Made by a program: the position numbers and the translations under genes. Source: Rhodovulum sp. 12E13 (GTDB lineage Bacteria; Pseudomonadota; Alphaproteobacteria; Rhodobacterales; Rhodobacteraceae). Taken from it: 64,000 nucleotides of DNA. The first letter of the stretch is position 1. Each line of letters opens with the position of its first letter. The stretch lies in contig NZ_QPLK01000001.1 of NCBI RefSeq assembly GCF_003340565.1, positions 310,001 through 374,000 of the forward strand, given 5' to 3'. This document shows positions 41,926 through 50,887 of this stretch, one piece after another. Under the pieces are notes generated by a model that worked only from the letters and a program-made list of their open reading frames with translations, ran no database searches and was not told the origin of the DNA.

Positions 41926-43463
41926 GCTGGGTTCTCTCGATTCCCCTGGCGATTCCGTTCCTGACGGCCGTGGCCTGCTACCTCACCCGCGACACGCCGC
42001 GCGCGGCGTGGATCTCGGTCGCGGGCTCGGCCCTGCTTCTCGCGGCGTCCGCCGTGCTGATGGCACAGGTTCTGGCCGAGGGTGTCATCGCGGGGCAGAT
42101 GGGCGGCTGGCGTGCCCCCTTCGGCATCACGCTTGTCGCCGATCTGCTGTCGGCCGTCATGGTCGTGATCACCGCGATCACCGCGCTCGCCGTGGCCGTC
42201 TACGCCCTCGCCGACGTCAGCGCGGTGCAGGAGAGGATGGGGTATCACGCCCTCTTCCAGGTGCTGATCGCCGGCGTCACGGGCGCATTCCTGACCGGCG
42301 ACCTGTTCAACCTCTACGTCTGGTTCGAGGTGATGCTGATCGCCTCGTTCGGGCTGCTGGTGCTCGGCGGCACGCGCGAGCAGCTCGATGGCGGCATCAA
42401 GTACGTCACGCTCAACCTCGTCTCGACGATCCTCTTCCTCTCCGGCGTCGGCCTGCTGTACGGCATGACCGGAACGCTCAACATGGCCGATCTCGCGGTG
42501 ACCGTGCCGCGCCTGGAGAACCAGGCGCTGGTGACGGTCGTCGCCATGATGTTCATGATCGCCTTCGGGGTGAAGGCGGCGCTCTTCCCGCTGTTCTTCT
42601 GGCTGCCGGCAGCCTACCACACGCCCGCCTTCTCGGTGTCGGCGGTCTTCGCGGGGCTGCTGACCAAGGTCGGCGTCTATGCGCTGATCCGGATGTTCAC
42701 GCTGGTCTTCACCGGCGACACCGAATTCACCCACACGATCCTGCTCTGGGTGGCGGGCTTCACCATGGTGACGGGCGTTCTCGGCGCGGCAGCGCAGCAG
42801 GATTTCCGCAAGATCCTGTCGTTCCACATCGTCAGCCAGATCGGCTACATGATCCTCGGCCTTGCGCTGCTGACCCCGCTGGCGATCGTGGGGGCCGTCT
42901 TTTACCTCGTCCACCACATCATCGTGAAGGCGAACCTCTTCCTCGTTTCGGGGGTGGCCAACCGCCTGACCGGCTCGACGGAGCTCGGACGGATCGGCGG
43001 CCTCTACGCCTCGGCGCCGCTGCTCGCCGTGCTGTTCCTGATCCCCGCCTTCTCTCTCGCGGGGTTCCCGCCGCTCTCGGGGTTCTGGGCGAAATACGTG
43101 GTGGTGAAGGCCTCGCTCGACGCCGAGGCATGGGTGCTCGCGGCCGCCGCGCTGGTGGTCGGCGCGCTCACCATCTACTCGATGACCAAGATCTGGGCCG
43201 AGGCCTTCTGGAAGCCGCACCCCGAGGGGCACGCGCCGGTTCTCTCGGCGCTGCCGGCGCGTGACCGGCTGGCGCTCGTGACGCCCATCGCCGCCCTCGC
43301 GGTGCTGACCTGCGTGATCGGCCTCGCGCCCGAGCCCTTCGTGCAGTTCGCCGAACGCTCTGCCGCGCAGCTGATCGACCCGTCGGACTATGTGGCGACC
43401 GTGCTCGGGGCCGACGCCGCAGAGGGGGCGGCCCGGATCGCCGCGCTGGAGGCGCGCGAATGA
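41922..43463 (+). CDS. mrpD: Mrp Na+/H+ antiporter subunit D
   Basis: A 513-residue, about 14-helix protein homologous to NuoN/NuoM and one of the proton/sodium-translocating subunits. Key segments are NLYVWFEVMLIASFGLLVLG (membrane Glu), FGVKAALFPLFFWLPAAYHT (key Lys) and FHIVSQIGYMILGLALLTPL. It starts within the mrpC stop (ATGA at 41922). Length is typical. Confidence 0.95.
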   Translation: MSWVLSIPLAIPFLTAVACYLTRDTPRAAWISVAGSALLLAASAVLMAQVLAEGVIAGQMGGWRAPFGITLVADLLSAVMVVITAITALAVAVYALADVSAVQERMGYHALFQVLIAGVTGAFLTGDLFNLYVWFEVMLIASFGLLVLGGTREQLDGGIKYVTLNLVSTILFLSGVGLLYGMTGTLNMADLAVTVPRLENQALVTVVAMMFMIAFGVKAALFPLFFWLPAAYHTPAFSVSAVFAGLLTKVGVYALIRMFTLVFTGDTEFTHTILLWVAGFTMVTGVLGAAAQQDFRKILSFHIVSQIGYMILGLALLTPLAIVGAVFYLVHHIIVKANLFLVSGVANRLTGSTELGRIGGLYASAPLLAVLFLIPAFSLAGFPPLSGFWAKYVVVKASLDAEAWVLAAAALVVGALTIYSMTKIWAEAFWKPHPEGHAPVLSALPARDRLALVTPIAALAVLTCVIGLAPEPFVQFAERSAAQLIDPSDYVATVLGADAAEGAARIAALEARE

Positions 43464-43939
43464 CATATCTGCTGCTCAACATCCTGCTCGCCGCGACCTG
43501 GGCCGCGCTGACCGACAGCTTCTCGCTCGCCGGAATCGCCATCGGCTTCGTGCTCGGCTACCTGGCGCTGTGGTTTACCCAGCCGATCTTCGGTGGCGGC
43601 CCCAGCCGGTATTTCGGGCGTGTCTGGAACGGGCTGCGCCTGCTCGTCTTCTTCCTCTACGAGCTCATCAAGTCGTCGATCGACGTGGCGTGGGACGTCG
43701 TGACGCCAACCCATCGCTCGCGGCCCCGGCTGATCGAGATGCCCCTCGACGTGAAGTCCGACGCCGGTATCCTGATGGTGACCAATCTGATCTCGCTCAC
43801 GCCCGGCACGCTCTCGGTGGACGTGAGCGAGGATCGCTCTACGCTGCTCGTCCATGCCATGTTTGCCGACGATACCGACGGCCTCGTCCGCGATCTCAAG
43901 GGGGGCATGGAGCGCATGGTCCGAGAGGTGTTCGAATGA
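43460..43939 (+). CDS. mrpE: Mrp Na+/H+ antiporter subunit E
   Basis: A 159-residue protein with two N-terminal helices and a soluble C-terminal domain. LFFLYELIKSSIDVAWDVVT and MVTNLISLTPGTLSVDVSED are conserved MrpE segments. It is needed for assembly or stability of the complex in characterised systems. Start and stop overlap the neighbours by four bases. Confidence 0.93.
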   Translation: MTYLLLNILLAATWAALTDSFSLAGIAIGFVLGYLALWFTQPIFGGGPSRYFGRVWNGLRLLVFFLYELIKSSIDVAWDVVTPTHRSRPRLIEMPLDVKSDAGILMVTNLISLTPGTLSVDVSEDRSTLLVHAMFADDTDGLVRDLKGGMERMVREVFE

Positions 43940-44271
43940 CCGGGGCAGACTTCTTCCTCCACTGGTCGGTTCAGGCCGGGTTCTGGATGGTGATGGCGTC
44001 GATCGTGCTGGCCTTCGTGCGGCTCGCCAAGGGGCCGACGCTGGCCGACCGGGTCGTGGCGCTCGACATGATGACGGTGCTCGTGGTGGCCTTCTGCGGG
44101 CTGTTCGGCATCTTCACCGCCGTGCCGGCCTTTCTCGACGTGGCGCTGATCGTGGCGCTGATCGGCTTTCTGGCCACGGTCGCGCTCGCCCGCTTCGCCG
44201 AGCGGCGCGAGGCGCGGCGGGGCGCGGGCGCGTTGCCGACCGACACCAAGACAGCCGAGGAGACACGCTGA
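43936..44271 (+). CDS. mrpF: Mrp Na+/H+ antiporter subunit F
   Basis: A 111-residue protein with three helices. VRLAKGPTLADRVVALDMMT near residue 29 and AVPAFLDVALIVALIGFLAT near 63 are the MrpF signatures. A charged tail of about 25 residues follows. It overlaps mrpE (ATGA) and mrpG (TGATG). Confidence 0.93.
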   Translation: MTGADFFLHWSVQAGFWMVMASIVLAFVRLAKGPTLADRVVALDMMTVLVVAFCGLFGIFTAVPAFLDVALIVALIGFLATVALARFAERREARRGAGALPTDTKTAEETR

Positions 44272-44612
44272 TGGAATGGGTCGTCGGCACGCTCTGCCTG
44301 ATCGGCGGGGCCTTCGCGCTGATCGCGGGGCTGGGCATCCTGCGCCTGCCCGACGTGCTGATCCGCATGCACGCCTCCACCAAGGCGGGCACGCTCGGCT
44401 CGGGCCTGATCCTCGCGGCGGTCGCTCTGTTCTTCCAGGATGCGGGTATGACCGCCAAGGTCATTCTCGCGGTGCTGTTCCTGATGCTCACCGCGCCCAT
44501 CGCCGCCCACATGATCGGGCGTGCGGCGTTGCGGCAGGGCGTGCCCCTTTGGAAGACCGACCGTGTCCCCGACCGGTGGCAGGGGCCGCCCCCAGACAGC
44601 CGCGCCGAGTGA
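44271..44612 (+). CDS. mrpG: Mrp Na+/H+ antiporter subunit G
   Basis: A 113-residue protein with three helices. The conserved IAGLGILRLPDVLIRMHAST and KAGTLGSGLILAA segments and the ending LTAPIAAHMIGRAALRQGVP are standard MrpG features. It is the last gene of the operon; no clear terminator follows. Confidence 0.93.
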   Translation: MEWVVGTLCLIGGAFALIAGLGILRLPDVLIRMHASTKAGTLGSGLILAAVALFFQDAGMTAKVILAVLFLMLTAPIAAHMIGRAALRQGVPLWKTDRVPDRWQGPPPDSRAE

Positions 44613-44879
44613 GGGCATCCCCAGACTTTTCCACAGGCCTGGGAAAACCGGTTCGCGCATAGCGCGAACGTTACGTCATCTCGCTCGCGTTATCATGTCG
44701 CGGTGCTCACCTGTAGGCCTCTGATTTCAAAAGCCGTTTGCATCGCTGCGCCGCAGCGTGGCGGAGTGTGCGAACCCCGCTCCGCTTCGGGGCGGCCGTC
44801 GCGGCGGCTTGATGGACGCGGCGACGGGGTCGGCGCCCGCGCGGCGCCGGATTTATGCACAAGCCCCCCTTATCCGGCG
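44613..44879. other. Intergenic region with DnaA-box-like sites and an inverted repeat
   Basis: 267 bases between the mrp operon and a convergent CoA transferase gene. It holds ttttccaca (44627-44635) and ttatgcaca (44853-44861), each one base from the TTATCCACA box, plus the inverted repeat gttcgcgc-ata-gcgcgaac at 44651-44669. No gene seen. Confidence 0.45.
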
Positions 44880-46049
44880 TCAACCGGGGGCCGAGTCCGG
44901 GGTGGCGTCGTCTCCGCCGAGCCTCGGCGCCGCGCGGTCGAGCCTCAGTTCGGCGTCGGAAAAGCGCCATGGCCCCCGCACGCCCGGCACCCCCTCGGGC
45001 GTGATCCGCAGGCCCCGCGCCACCACCTGCGGGTCGGCGAAGACGCCGGCAAGGTCGTTGATCGGCCCCGCCGGCACCGTCGCCGCCTCGAGCGCCGCGA
45101 GAAGCTCGGCCGCCGGCCAGCGCCGCGTCGCCGCCTCGAGCAGCGGCATCAGCGTGGCGCGGTGCGCCACGCGGGCCGGATTGGTGGCATAGGCCGGGTC
45201 GGCGGCGAGCCCGGCGAGCCCCAGCACCTCGCAGAGCCGTGCGAACTGGCCGTCATTGCCCACGGCCAGGATGATCCAGCCGTCAGCCGCCGGAACGGCC
45301 TGGTAGGGCACGATGTTGGGGTGCGCGTTGCCCAGCCGCCGCGGCGCCTCGCCCGAGGCGAGCACGTTCATCGCCTGGTTCGCCATGAGCGCCACCGCGC
45401 AATCGAGCAGCGACAGGTCGAGGTGCTGGCCCCGCCCTGTCCGGTGCCGCTGCTCGACCGCGGCCAGAACGCCGACCGCGCCGTAGAGGCCGGTCACGAT
45501 GTCGGTGACCGCCACGCCGACCTTCTGCGGCGGCTGGTCGGGCTCTCCGGTCACCGACATCAGCCCCGACATGCCCTGGATGAGAAAGTCGTAGCCCGCG
45601 CGGGAGGCATACGGCCCGTCCTGCCCGAAGCCGGTGATCGAGCAGTAGATGAGCCGCGGGTTGAGCGCCGAGAGGCTTTCGTAATCGAGCCCGTATTTCG
45701 CCAGCCCCCCGACCTTGAAGTTCTCGATCAGGATGTCGGCCTGGGCCACGAGCGCCCGCACCCTCTCGCGCCCCGCCTCGGTGCGGAAATCGGCCGTGAT
45801 GGAGTGCTTTCCGCGATTCGCGGCGTGGAAATAGGCGGCCGACCGCTCCGTTCCCCCATCGAGGCAGGGCCGCTCGACAAAGGGCGGGCCCCACTGTCGC
45901 GTGTCGTCGCCCTCGGGCGCCTCGACCTTGATCACCTCGGCGCCGAGGTCGGCCAGCGCCTGCCCCAGCCATGGCCCCGCGAGAATACGCGCGAGTTCCA
46001 CCACCTTCAGCCCCGAAAGGGGCGCGTCCTTGCGCATCTGCTTTTCCAT
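44880..46049 (-). CDS. CaiB/BaiF family CoA transferase (class III)
   Basis: A 389-residue class III CoA transferase. The N-terminal domain begins LSGLKVVELARILAGPWLGQ and contains ADLGAEVIKVEAPEGDDTRQ. The catalytic Asp lies in SRAGYDFLIQGMSGLMSVTG near residue 160. The enzyme moves CoA between an acyl-CoA and a free carboxylic acid. The acids are unknown and no pathway genes adjoin. The start is 46049 or 46037. It is divergent from the thiamine operon, with its promoter in the 250-base gap. Confidence 0.9.
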   Translation of the reverse strand: MEKQMRKDAPLSGLKVVELARILAGPWLGQALADLGAEVIKVEAPEGDDTRQWGPPFVERPCLDGGTERSAAYFHAANRGKHSITADFRTEAGRERVRALVAQADILIENFKVGGLAKYGLDYESLSALNPRLIYCSITGFGQDGPYASRAGYDFLIQGMSGLMSVTGEPDQPPQKVGVAVTDIVTGLYGAVGVLAAVEQRHRTGRGQHLDLSLLDCAVALMANQAMNVLASGEAPRRLGNAHPNIVPYQAVPAADGWIILAVGNDGQFARLCEVLGLAGLAADPAYATNPARVAHRATLMPLLEAATRRWPAAELLAALEAATVPAGPINDLAGVFADPQVVARGLRITPEGVPGVRGPWRFSDAELRLDRAAPRLGGDDATPDSAPG

Positions 46050-46121
46050 CGTGGTCGTGATTGCCCAAGCCCGGACCGGGCGCAAGGCGCATCGGCCGCG
46101 CCGACGGTTTGAAAAAGTCTC

Positions 46122-46150
46122 GTGACAAGCGGCCGGCCGGGGCGTTACAC
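46122..46150 (+). promoter_or_regulatory. Candidate promoter of the thiamine salvage operon
   Basis: GTGACA (46122-46127), a 17-base spacer and TTACAC (46145-46150). The -10 is weak but the predicted start near 46157 coincides with the 5' edge of the TPP riboswitch. Confidence 0.4.
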
Positions 46151-46156
46151 GAGGCA

Positions 46157-46240
46157 CCAGACAGGGGCGTCCCGGCAGATCCGGGGCTGAGAAGCACCCT
46201 TTGAACCTGAACCGGATCATGCCGGCGTAGGGAGTCGTTC
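46157..46240 (+). promoter_or_regulatory. TPP riboswitch (THI element)
   Basis: The conserved THI-box elements appear in order: caggggcg (P2 5' side), a short variable stem, ggctgagaagcaccctt, gaacctgaaccggatcatgc and cggcgtaggga. It stands directly upstream of thiM-thiE-thiD-thiYZX genes, so thiamine diphosphate should repress the operon. Confidence 0.95.
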
Positions 46241-46273
46241 AAGGCCGTGGCGCATTCGAGCCCGTGGCCTGCG

Positions 46274-46294
46274 CCTCCCCGAAGCCGGCGGAGG
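46274..46294 (+). promoter_or_regulatory. Possible SD-sequestering stem of the TPP riboswitch
   Basis: cctcc (46274-46278) can pair with ggagg (46290-46294), which is the ribosome-binding site of thiM six bases before ATG 46300. This would give translational control when TPP is bound. Confidence 0.5.
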
Positions 46295-46299
46295 AGCCC

Positions 46300-47094
46300 A
46301 TGACCGACACCCTTCCCCCTCCCGCAGCCGCGCTGACGCGCATGCGCGCAGCCTGCCCGCTGGTGCACTGCATCACCAACTACGTCGCGATGAACGTGGC
46401 CGCCAATGCCGTGCTTGCCGCCGGCGCCTCGCCCGCGATGGTCCATGCCGCTGAAGAGTCGGGCGATGTCGCAGGCATCGCCGGGGCGCTGACGATCAAT
46501 ATCGGCACCCTCTCGCCGCACTGGCTGGCCGGGATGGTCGCCGCGGCAGAGGGCGCCAATGCCGCCGGCACACCCTGGGTGCTCGACCCGGTAGCGCATT
46601 TCGTCTCGCCCTGGCGGCGCGAGGCCACAGCCCGCCTTGTCGCGCTGAAGCCTGCGATCATCCGCGGCAACGCCTCGGAGATCATCGCCCTGGCCGGCGC
46701 CGAGGCCGCGGGGCAGGGGGCCGATTCGGGCGACGACGTGGCGGCGGCGGAGGCGCCCGCCCGCGCGCTGGCGGCAGAGACGGGCGCGGTGGTCGCGGTG
46801 ACGGGCGTGCGCGATTTCGTGACCGATGGCACGCGCGCCGCCCGTGTGACCGGCGGGCACGAACTGATGCCCAGGGTCACCGCGCTCGGCTGCGCGCTGA
46901 CCGCAGTGACCGGCGCCTATGCCGCGCAGGAGGCGCCGTTCGATGCCGCGCTCGCCGCGCTCTGCCACTACGCCGCGGCGGGCGAGCGGGCGGGCCATGG
47001 CGCGGACCACCCCGGCAGCTTCGCGGTCGCCTTCATCGACGCGCTGTCGGCCGTGGGCGGCGACGATCTCGACGGCCGGGCGGAGGCTGCATGA
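46300..47094 (+). CDS. thiM: Hydroxyethylthiazole kinase
   Basis: A 264-residue kinase that phosphorylates the thiazole alcohol in thiamine salvage. Family segments are PLVHCITNYVAMNVAANAVL near residue 23, PWVLDPVAHFVSPWRRE near 90, KPAIIRGNASEIIALAG near 113 and a Gly/Ala-rich nucleotide site ending TALGCALTAVTGAY with the catalytic-type Cys. The start ATG 46300 has GGAGGAG upstream. The stop overlaps thiE (ATGA). The gene is under the TPP riboswitch. Confidence 0.95.
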   Translation: MTDTLPPPAAALTRMRAACPLVHCITNYVAMNVAANAVLAAGASPAMVHAAEESGDVAGIAGALTINIGTLSPHWLAGMVAAAEGANAAGTPWVLDPVAHFVSPWRREATARLVALKPAIIRGNASEIIALAGAEAAGQGADSGDDVAAAEAPARALAAETGAVVAVTGVRDFVTDGTRAARVTGGHELMPRVTALGCALTAVTGAYAAQEAPFDAALAALCHYAAAGERAGHGADHPGSFAVAFIDALSAVGGDDLDGRAEAA

Positions 47095-47720
47095 CCCCCG
47101 ATCTCTCCTGCTACCTCGTGCTCGACGCCGGTATCTGCGGCGACCGGCTGACAGAGGTCGCCGGCGCGGCGGTGGCGGGCGGCGCCGGCATCGTGCAGCT
47201 CCGCATGAAGGAGGCGACGACAGCGCAGCGCATCGCGACGGGCCGCGCGGTGCAGGCCGCGATCGGCGGACGCGCGCTCTTCGTGGTGAACGACGATATC
47301 GAGGCCGCTCTCGCGCTGTCTGCCGACGGGGTGCACGTGGGGCAGGGCGACATGCCCGCCGCCGAGGTGCGCCGCGCCATCGGTGCGGGCCGGCTGCTGG
47401 GCCTGTCGGTCGAGACCGAGGCGCAGGCCCGCGCGGTGCCCGATTGTGTCGACCATATCGGCGCCGGCCCCGTGCGCGCCACCGCCACCAAGCCCGGCCA
47501 CGCCGCGCCCACCGGGTGGGACGGGCTCGCGCGGATCGTCGCCGCCTCGCCCGTGCCCGCCGTCGCCATCGGCGGCGTGACCGCATCAGACGCGCCCGCG
47601 GCTGTGCGCGCGGGCGCCATGGGCCTCGCCGTCGTCTCGGCCATCTGCGCCGCGCCTGACCCCGCCGCGGCGGCGCGGGACATCGCGCAGGCCATGCGCG
47701 CTGCGCGGGAGGTGGCATGA
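47091..47720 (+). CDS. thiE: Thiamine-phosphate synthase
   Basis: A 209-residue TIM-barrel enzyme that joins HMP-diphosphate and thiazole phosphate. Conserved parts are GGAGIVQLRMKEATTAQRIA near residue 36, LFVVNDDIEAALALSADGVH near 63, VGQGDMPAAEVR and IGAGPVRATATKPGHAAPTG near 123, and AIGGVTASDAPAAVRAGAMG near 160. It overlaps thiM and thiD by four bases each. Confidence 0.95.
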   Translation: MTPDLSCYLVLDAGICGDRLTEVAGAAVAGGAGIVQLRMKEATTAQRIATGRAVQAAIGGRALFVVNDDIEAALALSADGVHVGQGDMPAAEVRRAIGAGRLLGLSVETEAQARAVPDCVDHIGAGPVRATATKPGHAAPTGWDGLARIVAASPVPAVAIGGVTASDAPAAVRAGAMGLAVVSAICAAPDPAAAARDIAQAMRAAREVA

Positions 47721-48556
47721 TCCCCACCGCCCTCTCCATCGCCGGGTCCGATCCTTCGGGCGGGGCCGGCATCCAGGCCGACCTCAAGGCGTTCTCTGCG
47801 CGCGGCGTCTACGGGATGGCCGCGATCACCGCGCTGACGGCGCAGAACACGACGGGCGTCGCCGCCGTTCATGCCCTGCCGCCCGACTTCGTGGCGAGCC
47901 AGATCGCCGAGGTGCTGGTCGACATCCGTGTTGGCGCGGTCAAGGTCGGCATGATCGCCAATTCAGACATCGCCCGCGCCGTCGCCGGCGCGCTCGAGGA
48001 GCTCCCCGCGCCGATCGTCGTCGACCCGGTGATGGTCGCCAAGGGCGGTGCCGCGCTTCTCGAAGACAGCGCCGTCGAGGCCGTGCGCGAGCGTCTGCTG
48101 CCGCGGGCGGGCCTCGTCACGCCGAACCTGCCCGAGGCCGCGCGCCTTCTCGACGCGCCCTTGGCCACGAGCCGCGACCAGATCCAGGTGCAGGCGACCG
48201 CGCTGCTCTCGCTCGGGCCCCGCGCGGTGCTGATCAAGGGCGGGCATCTGGAGGGCGGGGAGTCGCCCGACCTTCTGGTGCACGACGACGACGCGATCTG
48301 GATCGAGGGGGCGCGTGTCGCCACCACCAACACCCACGGCACCGGCTGTTCGCTCTCGTCTGCCATCGCCGCGGAACTGGCGAGGCGCCGCCCCCTGCCC
48401 GACGCGGTGCGGAACGCCAAGCGCTGGCTCGAAGGGGCGCTGGCGGCCGCCGACAGCCTCGGTGTGGGCCACGGACACGGCCCCGTCCACCATTTCCATG
48501 CGCTCTGGCCGGTGCCTGACGACCGGCCAGAGACCCACAAGGGAGACGCCACATGA
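47717..48556 (+). CDS. thiD: Hydroxymethylpyrimidine / phosphomethylpyrimidine kinase
   Basis: A 279-residue ribokinase-fold enzyme that phosphorylates HMP and HMP-P. SIAGSDPSGGAGIQADLKAF near residue 7, DPVMVAKGGAALLE near 104, TPNLPEAARLLD near 135 and TTNTHGTGCSLSSAIAAELA near 205 (anion hole and catalytic Cys) are standard. The last 30 residues are His-rich (VGHGHGPVHHFHALWP). It overlaps thiE and the next gene (ATGA). Confidence 0.95.
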   Translation: MIPTALSIAGSDPSGGAGIQADLKAFSARGVYGMAAITALTAQNTTGVAAVHALPPDFVASQIAEVLVDIRVGAVKVGMIANSDIARAVAGALEELPAPIVVDPVMVAKGGAALLEDSAVEAVRERLLPRAGLVTPNLPEAARLLDAPLATSRDQIQVQATALLSLGPRAVLIKGGHLEGGESPDLLVHDDDAIWIEGARVATTNTHGTGCSLSSAIAAELARRRPLPDAVRNAKRWLEGALAAADSLGVGHGHGPVHHFHALWPVPDDRPETHKGDAT

Positions 48557-49491
48557 CCCGCGCCCTCGCGCTTGCCACCCTCCTGCTCGCCGCGGCCCCG
48601 GCCGCCGCGCAGGACCGGCTCACACTGCTGCTCGACTGGTTCGTCAACCCCAACCACGCGCCCGTCGTGCTGGCCCAGGAGCTCGGCTACTTCGCCGACC
48701 AGGGGCTCGAGGTCGAGGTGACGGCGCCGGCCGACCCCTCGGCCCCGCCCAAGACGGTGGCCGCAGGCCGCGCCGATCTGGCCATCTCCTACCAGCCGCA
48801 GCTTCACCTGCAGGTGGCCGAGGGGCTGCCGCTCGTCCGCGTCGGCACGCTGATCGCCACGCCGCTCAACTGCCTGATGGTGCGCGCCGACAGTCCGGTC
48901 GAGGGGCCCGCCGACCTCGAGGGCCTCAGGGTCGGGTTTTCGGTCGCGGGGGTGGAGGAGGCGCTGTTGCAGCAACTCCTGTCGCAGGCGGGGCTCACGC
49001 TCGACGACATCGAGATGGTCAACGTCAACTTCTCGCTCGGGCCGGCGCTGATGTCGGGGCAGGTCGACGCGGTGATCGGCGCCTACCGCAACTTCACGCT
49101 CAACCAGATGGAGATCGAGGGCGTGCCTGGCCGCTGCCTCTTCCTCGAGGAACTGGGCATCCCCGCCTATGACGAACTCGTCTACATCGCCAATCCCGAC
49201 ACGATGGACGCCGGCAGGATCGCCCGCTTCCTCGCGGCGACCGAGCTGGCCGTGCAGCACATGATCAACGATCCGCAGGGCGCGTGGGAGACCTTCGCCG
49301 CGACCGCGCCCGAGCTGCAGGACGAGCTGAACGAGCGCGCCTTCTTCGACACGGTGCCGCGCTTCTCGCTGACGCCCGCGGCCTTCGACCATGGCCGCTA
49401 CAGGGCCTTCGAGGCGTTCCTGTCGGATGCGGGGCTCGTGGCGGGCACGCGGCCCGCCTCGGAGCTTGCGATCGACGTGGGGGCGGAATGA
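48553..49491 (+). CDS. thiY: Thiamine-precursor ABC transporter substrate-binding protein (ThiY-like)
   Basis: A 312-residue periplasmic binding protein with a signal peptide (about 1-19, ending APAAAQ). It belongs to the NMT1/THI5-like family: LTLLLDWFVNPNHAPVVLAQ near residue 23, DLAISYQPQLHLQVAEGLPL near 75 and QVDAVIGAYRNFTLNQMEIE. In characterised systems ThiY binds formylaminopyrimidine for salvage, which the ABC genes and tenA downstream support. The exact ligand is inferred. Confidence 0.88.
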   Translation: MTRALALATLLLAAAPAAAQDRLTLLLDWFVNPNHAPVVLAQELGYFADQGLEVEVTAPADPSAPPKTVAAGRADLAISYQPQLHLQVAEGLPLVRVGTLIATPLNCLMVRADSPVEGPADLEGLRVGFSVAGVEEALLQQLLSQAGLTLDDIEMVNVNFSLGPALMSGQVDAVIGAYRNFTLNQMEIEGVPGRCLFLEELGIPAYDELVYIANPDTMDAGRIARFLAATELAVQHMINDPQGAWETFAATAPELQDELNERAFFDTVPRFSLTPAAFDHGRYRAFEAFLSDAGLVAGTRPASELAIDVGAE

Positions 49492-50171
49492 GCGCGCCGG
49501 AATACGGGCGTGCCTTCGCCCTCTGGCGCGCCGCGGCGGGCGTGGAGTGGGACGCCTACACGCGCCATCCCTTCGTCGCCGGGCTTGGCGACGGCACGCT
49601 GCCGCGCGCGGCCTTCCTGCGCTACCTCGTGCAGGACTACGTCTTTCTCATCCACTTCTCGCGCGCCTGGGCGCTGGCAGTGGTGAAATCCGAGACGCTG
49701 GCCGAGATGAAGATGGCCGCCGGCGTCGTCGACGGGCTGGTGAACCACGAGATGCAGCTGCATGTCCGCACCTGCGCCGAGGCCGGCATCGGCGAGGCGG
49801 ACCTGGAAGCGGCAGAGGAGCACGCGGCCAACCTCGCCTACACGCGCTACGTGCTCGAGGCGGGGCAGGCGGGCGACCTCGCCGATCTGCTGGCGGCGCT
49901 CGCGCCCTGCGTTCTGGGATATGGCGAGATCGGCGCGCGTCTGGGCGCCGAGGCGCCGCCGGGCGGACCTTATGCCGACTGGATCGAGACCTATGCGGGC
50001 GAGGAGTACCAGGCGCTCGCGCGCGAGACCGGTGCGCTGATCGACGCCGCGCTGGCCCGCCGGATCGGCGAGAGCTTCGAGGCCGCGCCGCGCTGGAGCC
50101 GGCTGACGCGGCGCTTCGTGACCGCGACGCGGCTCGAGGCGGGCTTCTGGCAGATGGGCCTTTCGGGGTGA
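49488..50171 (+). CDS. tenA: Aminopyrimidine aminohydrolase (TenA)
   Basis: A 227-residue all-helical enzyme of the TenA_C class. The catalytic-type Cys is residue 141 in LAPCVLGYGEIG, and the pyrimidine-binding segment is FLRYLVQDYVFLIHFSRAWA near residue 43. TenA deaminates aminomethylpyrimidine from degraded thiamine to give HMP. It overlaps thiY (ATGA) and the ATPase gene (GTGA), so it belongs to the salvage route with ThiXYZ. Confidence 0.93.
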   Translation: MSAPEYGRAFALWRAAAGVEWDAYTRHPFVAGLGDGTLPRAAFLRYLVQDYVFLIHFSRAWALAVVKSETLAEMKMAAGVVDGLVNHEMQLHVRTCAEAGIGEADLEAAEEHAANLAYTRYVLEAGQAGDLADLLAALAPCVLGYGEIGARLGAEAPPGGPYADWIETYAGEEYQALARETGALIDAALARRIGESFEAAPRWSRLTRRFVTATRLEAGFWQMGLSG

Positions 50172-50887
50172 GCGCGCCCGGCGTCACGCTGGCCGGCACC
50201 GCCCGGTTCGGCGGCACGGCGCTGTTCGAGGACGTGCGCCTGTCGCTCGCGGCGGGGCAGTGGACCTGCCTGCTCGGCCCTTCGGGCTGCGGCAAGTCCA
50301 CCCTGCTGCGGCTGATCGCCGGGCTCGAGACCGGTGCAGCCTTTGCCGGCGAGATCGCGGCATCGGACGGGCGCCCGGTGGCGGGGCGGGTGGCCTACAT
50401 GGCGCAGGACGACCTGTTGATGCCGTGGCTCGACGTGGCGGGCAATGTGGCGCTCGGCGCGCGGCTGCGCGGCGAGGCGGAGGATGCGGGCCGCCGCGAC
50501 GCGCTGATCGCCCGCCTCGGCCTTGCCGATCATGCCCACAAGCGGCCCGGCGCGTTGTCGGGCGGGCAGCGTCAGCGCGTGGCCCTGGCGCGGACGCTGA
50601 TGGAGGAGCGCCCCGTCGTGCTGCTCGACGAGCCGTTCTCGGCGCTCGACGCGCGCACCCGGGTCGACATGCAGGAGCTTGCGGCCGAGACGCTCGCGGG
50701 CCGCACGGTGCTGCTGGTCACCCACGACCCGGCCGAGGCCGCGCGGATGGGCGACGCGGTGTGGCTGATGGAGGGCGGCGCCCTGTATGCGGTGCCGGTG
50801 CCGGGCTCGCCCGCGATCCGCCCGGTATCGGACCCCGAGACGCTGCGCTTCGGGGCCGATCTGCTGACGCGGCTGCGGGCGGCGTGA
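50168..50887 (+). CDS. thiZ: ABC transporter ATP-binding protein (ThiZ-like)
   Basis: A 239-residue ABC ATPase starting at the GTG that overlaps the tenA stop (GTGA). Walker A is GPSGCGKST near residue 37, the Q loop is AYMAQDDLLMPW, the signature is LSGGQRQRVALARTLM near 135, Walker B is VVLLDEPFSALD and the switch His is in LLVTHDPAEA. It energises the ThiXY importer. All motifs are intact. Confidence 0.92.
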   Translation: MSAPGVTLAGTARFGGTALFEDVRLSLAAGQWTCLLGPSGCGKSTLLRLIAGLETGAAFAGEIAASDGRPVAGRVAYMAQDDLLMPWLDVAGNVALGARLRGEAEDAGRRDALIARLGLADHAHKRPGALSGGQRQRVALARTLMEERPVVLLDEPFSALDARTRVDMQELAAETLAGRTVLLVTHDPAEAARMGDAVWLMEGGALYAVPVPGSPAIRPVSDPETLRFGADLLTRLRAA

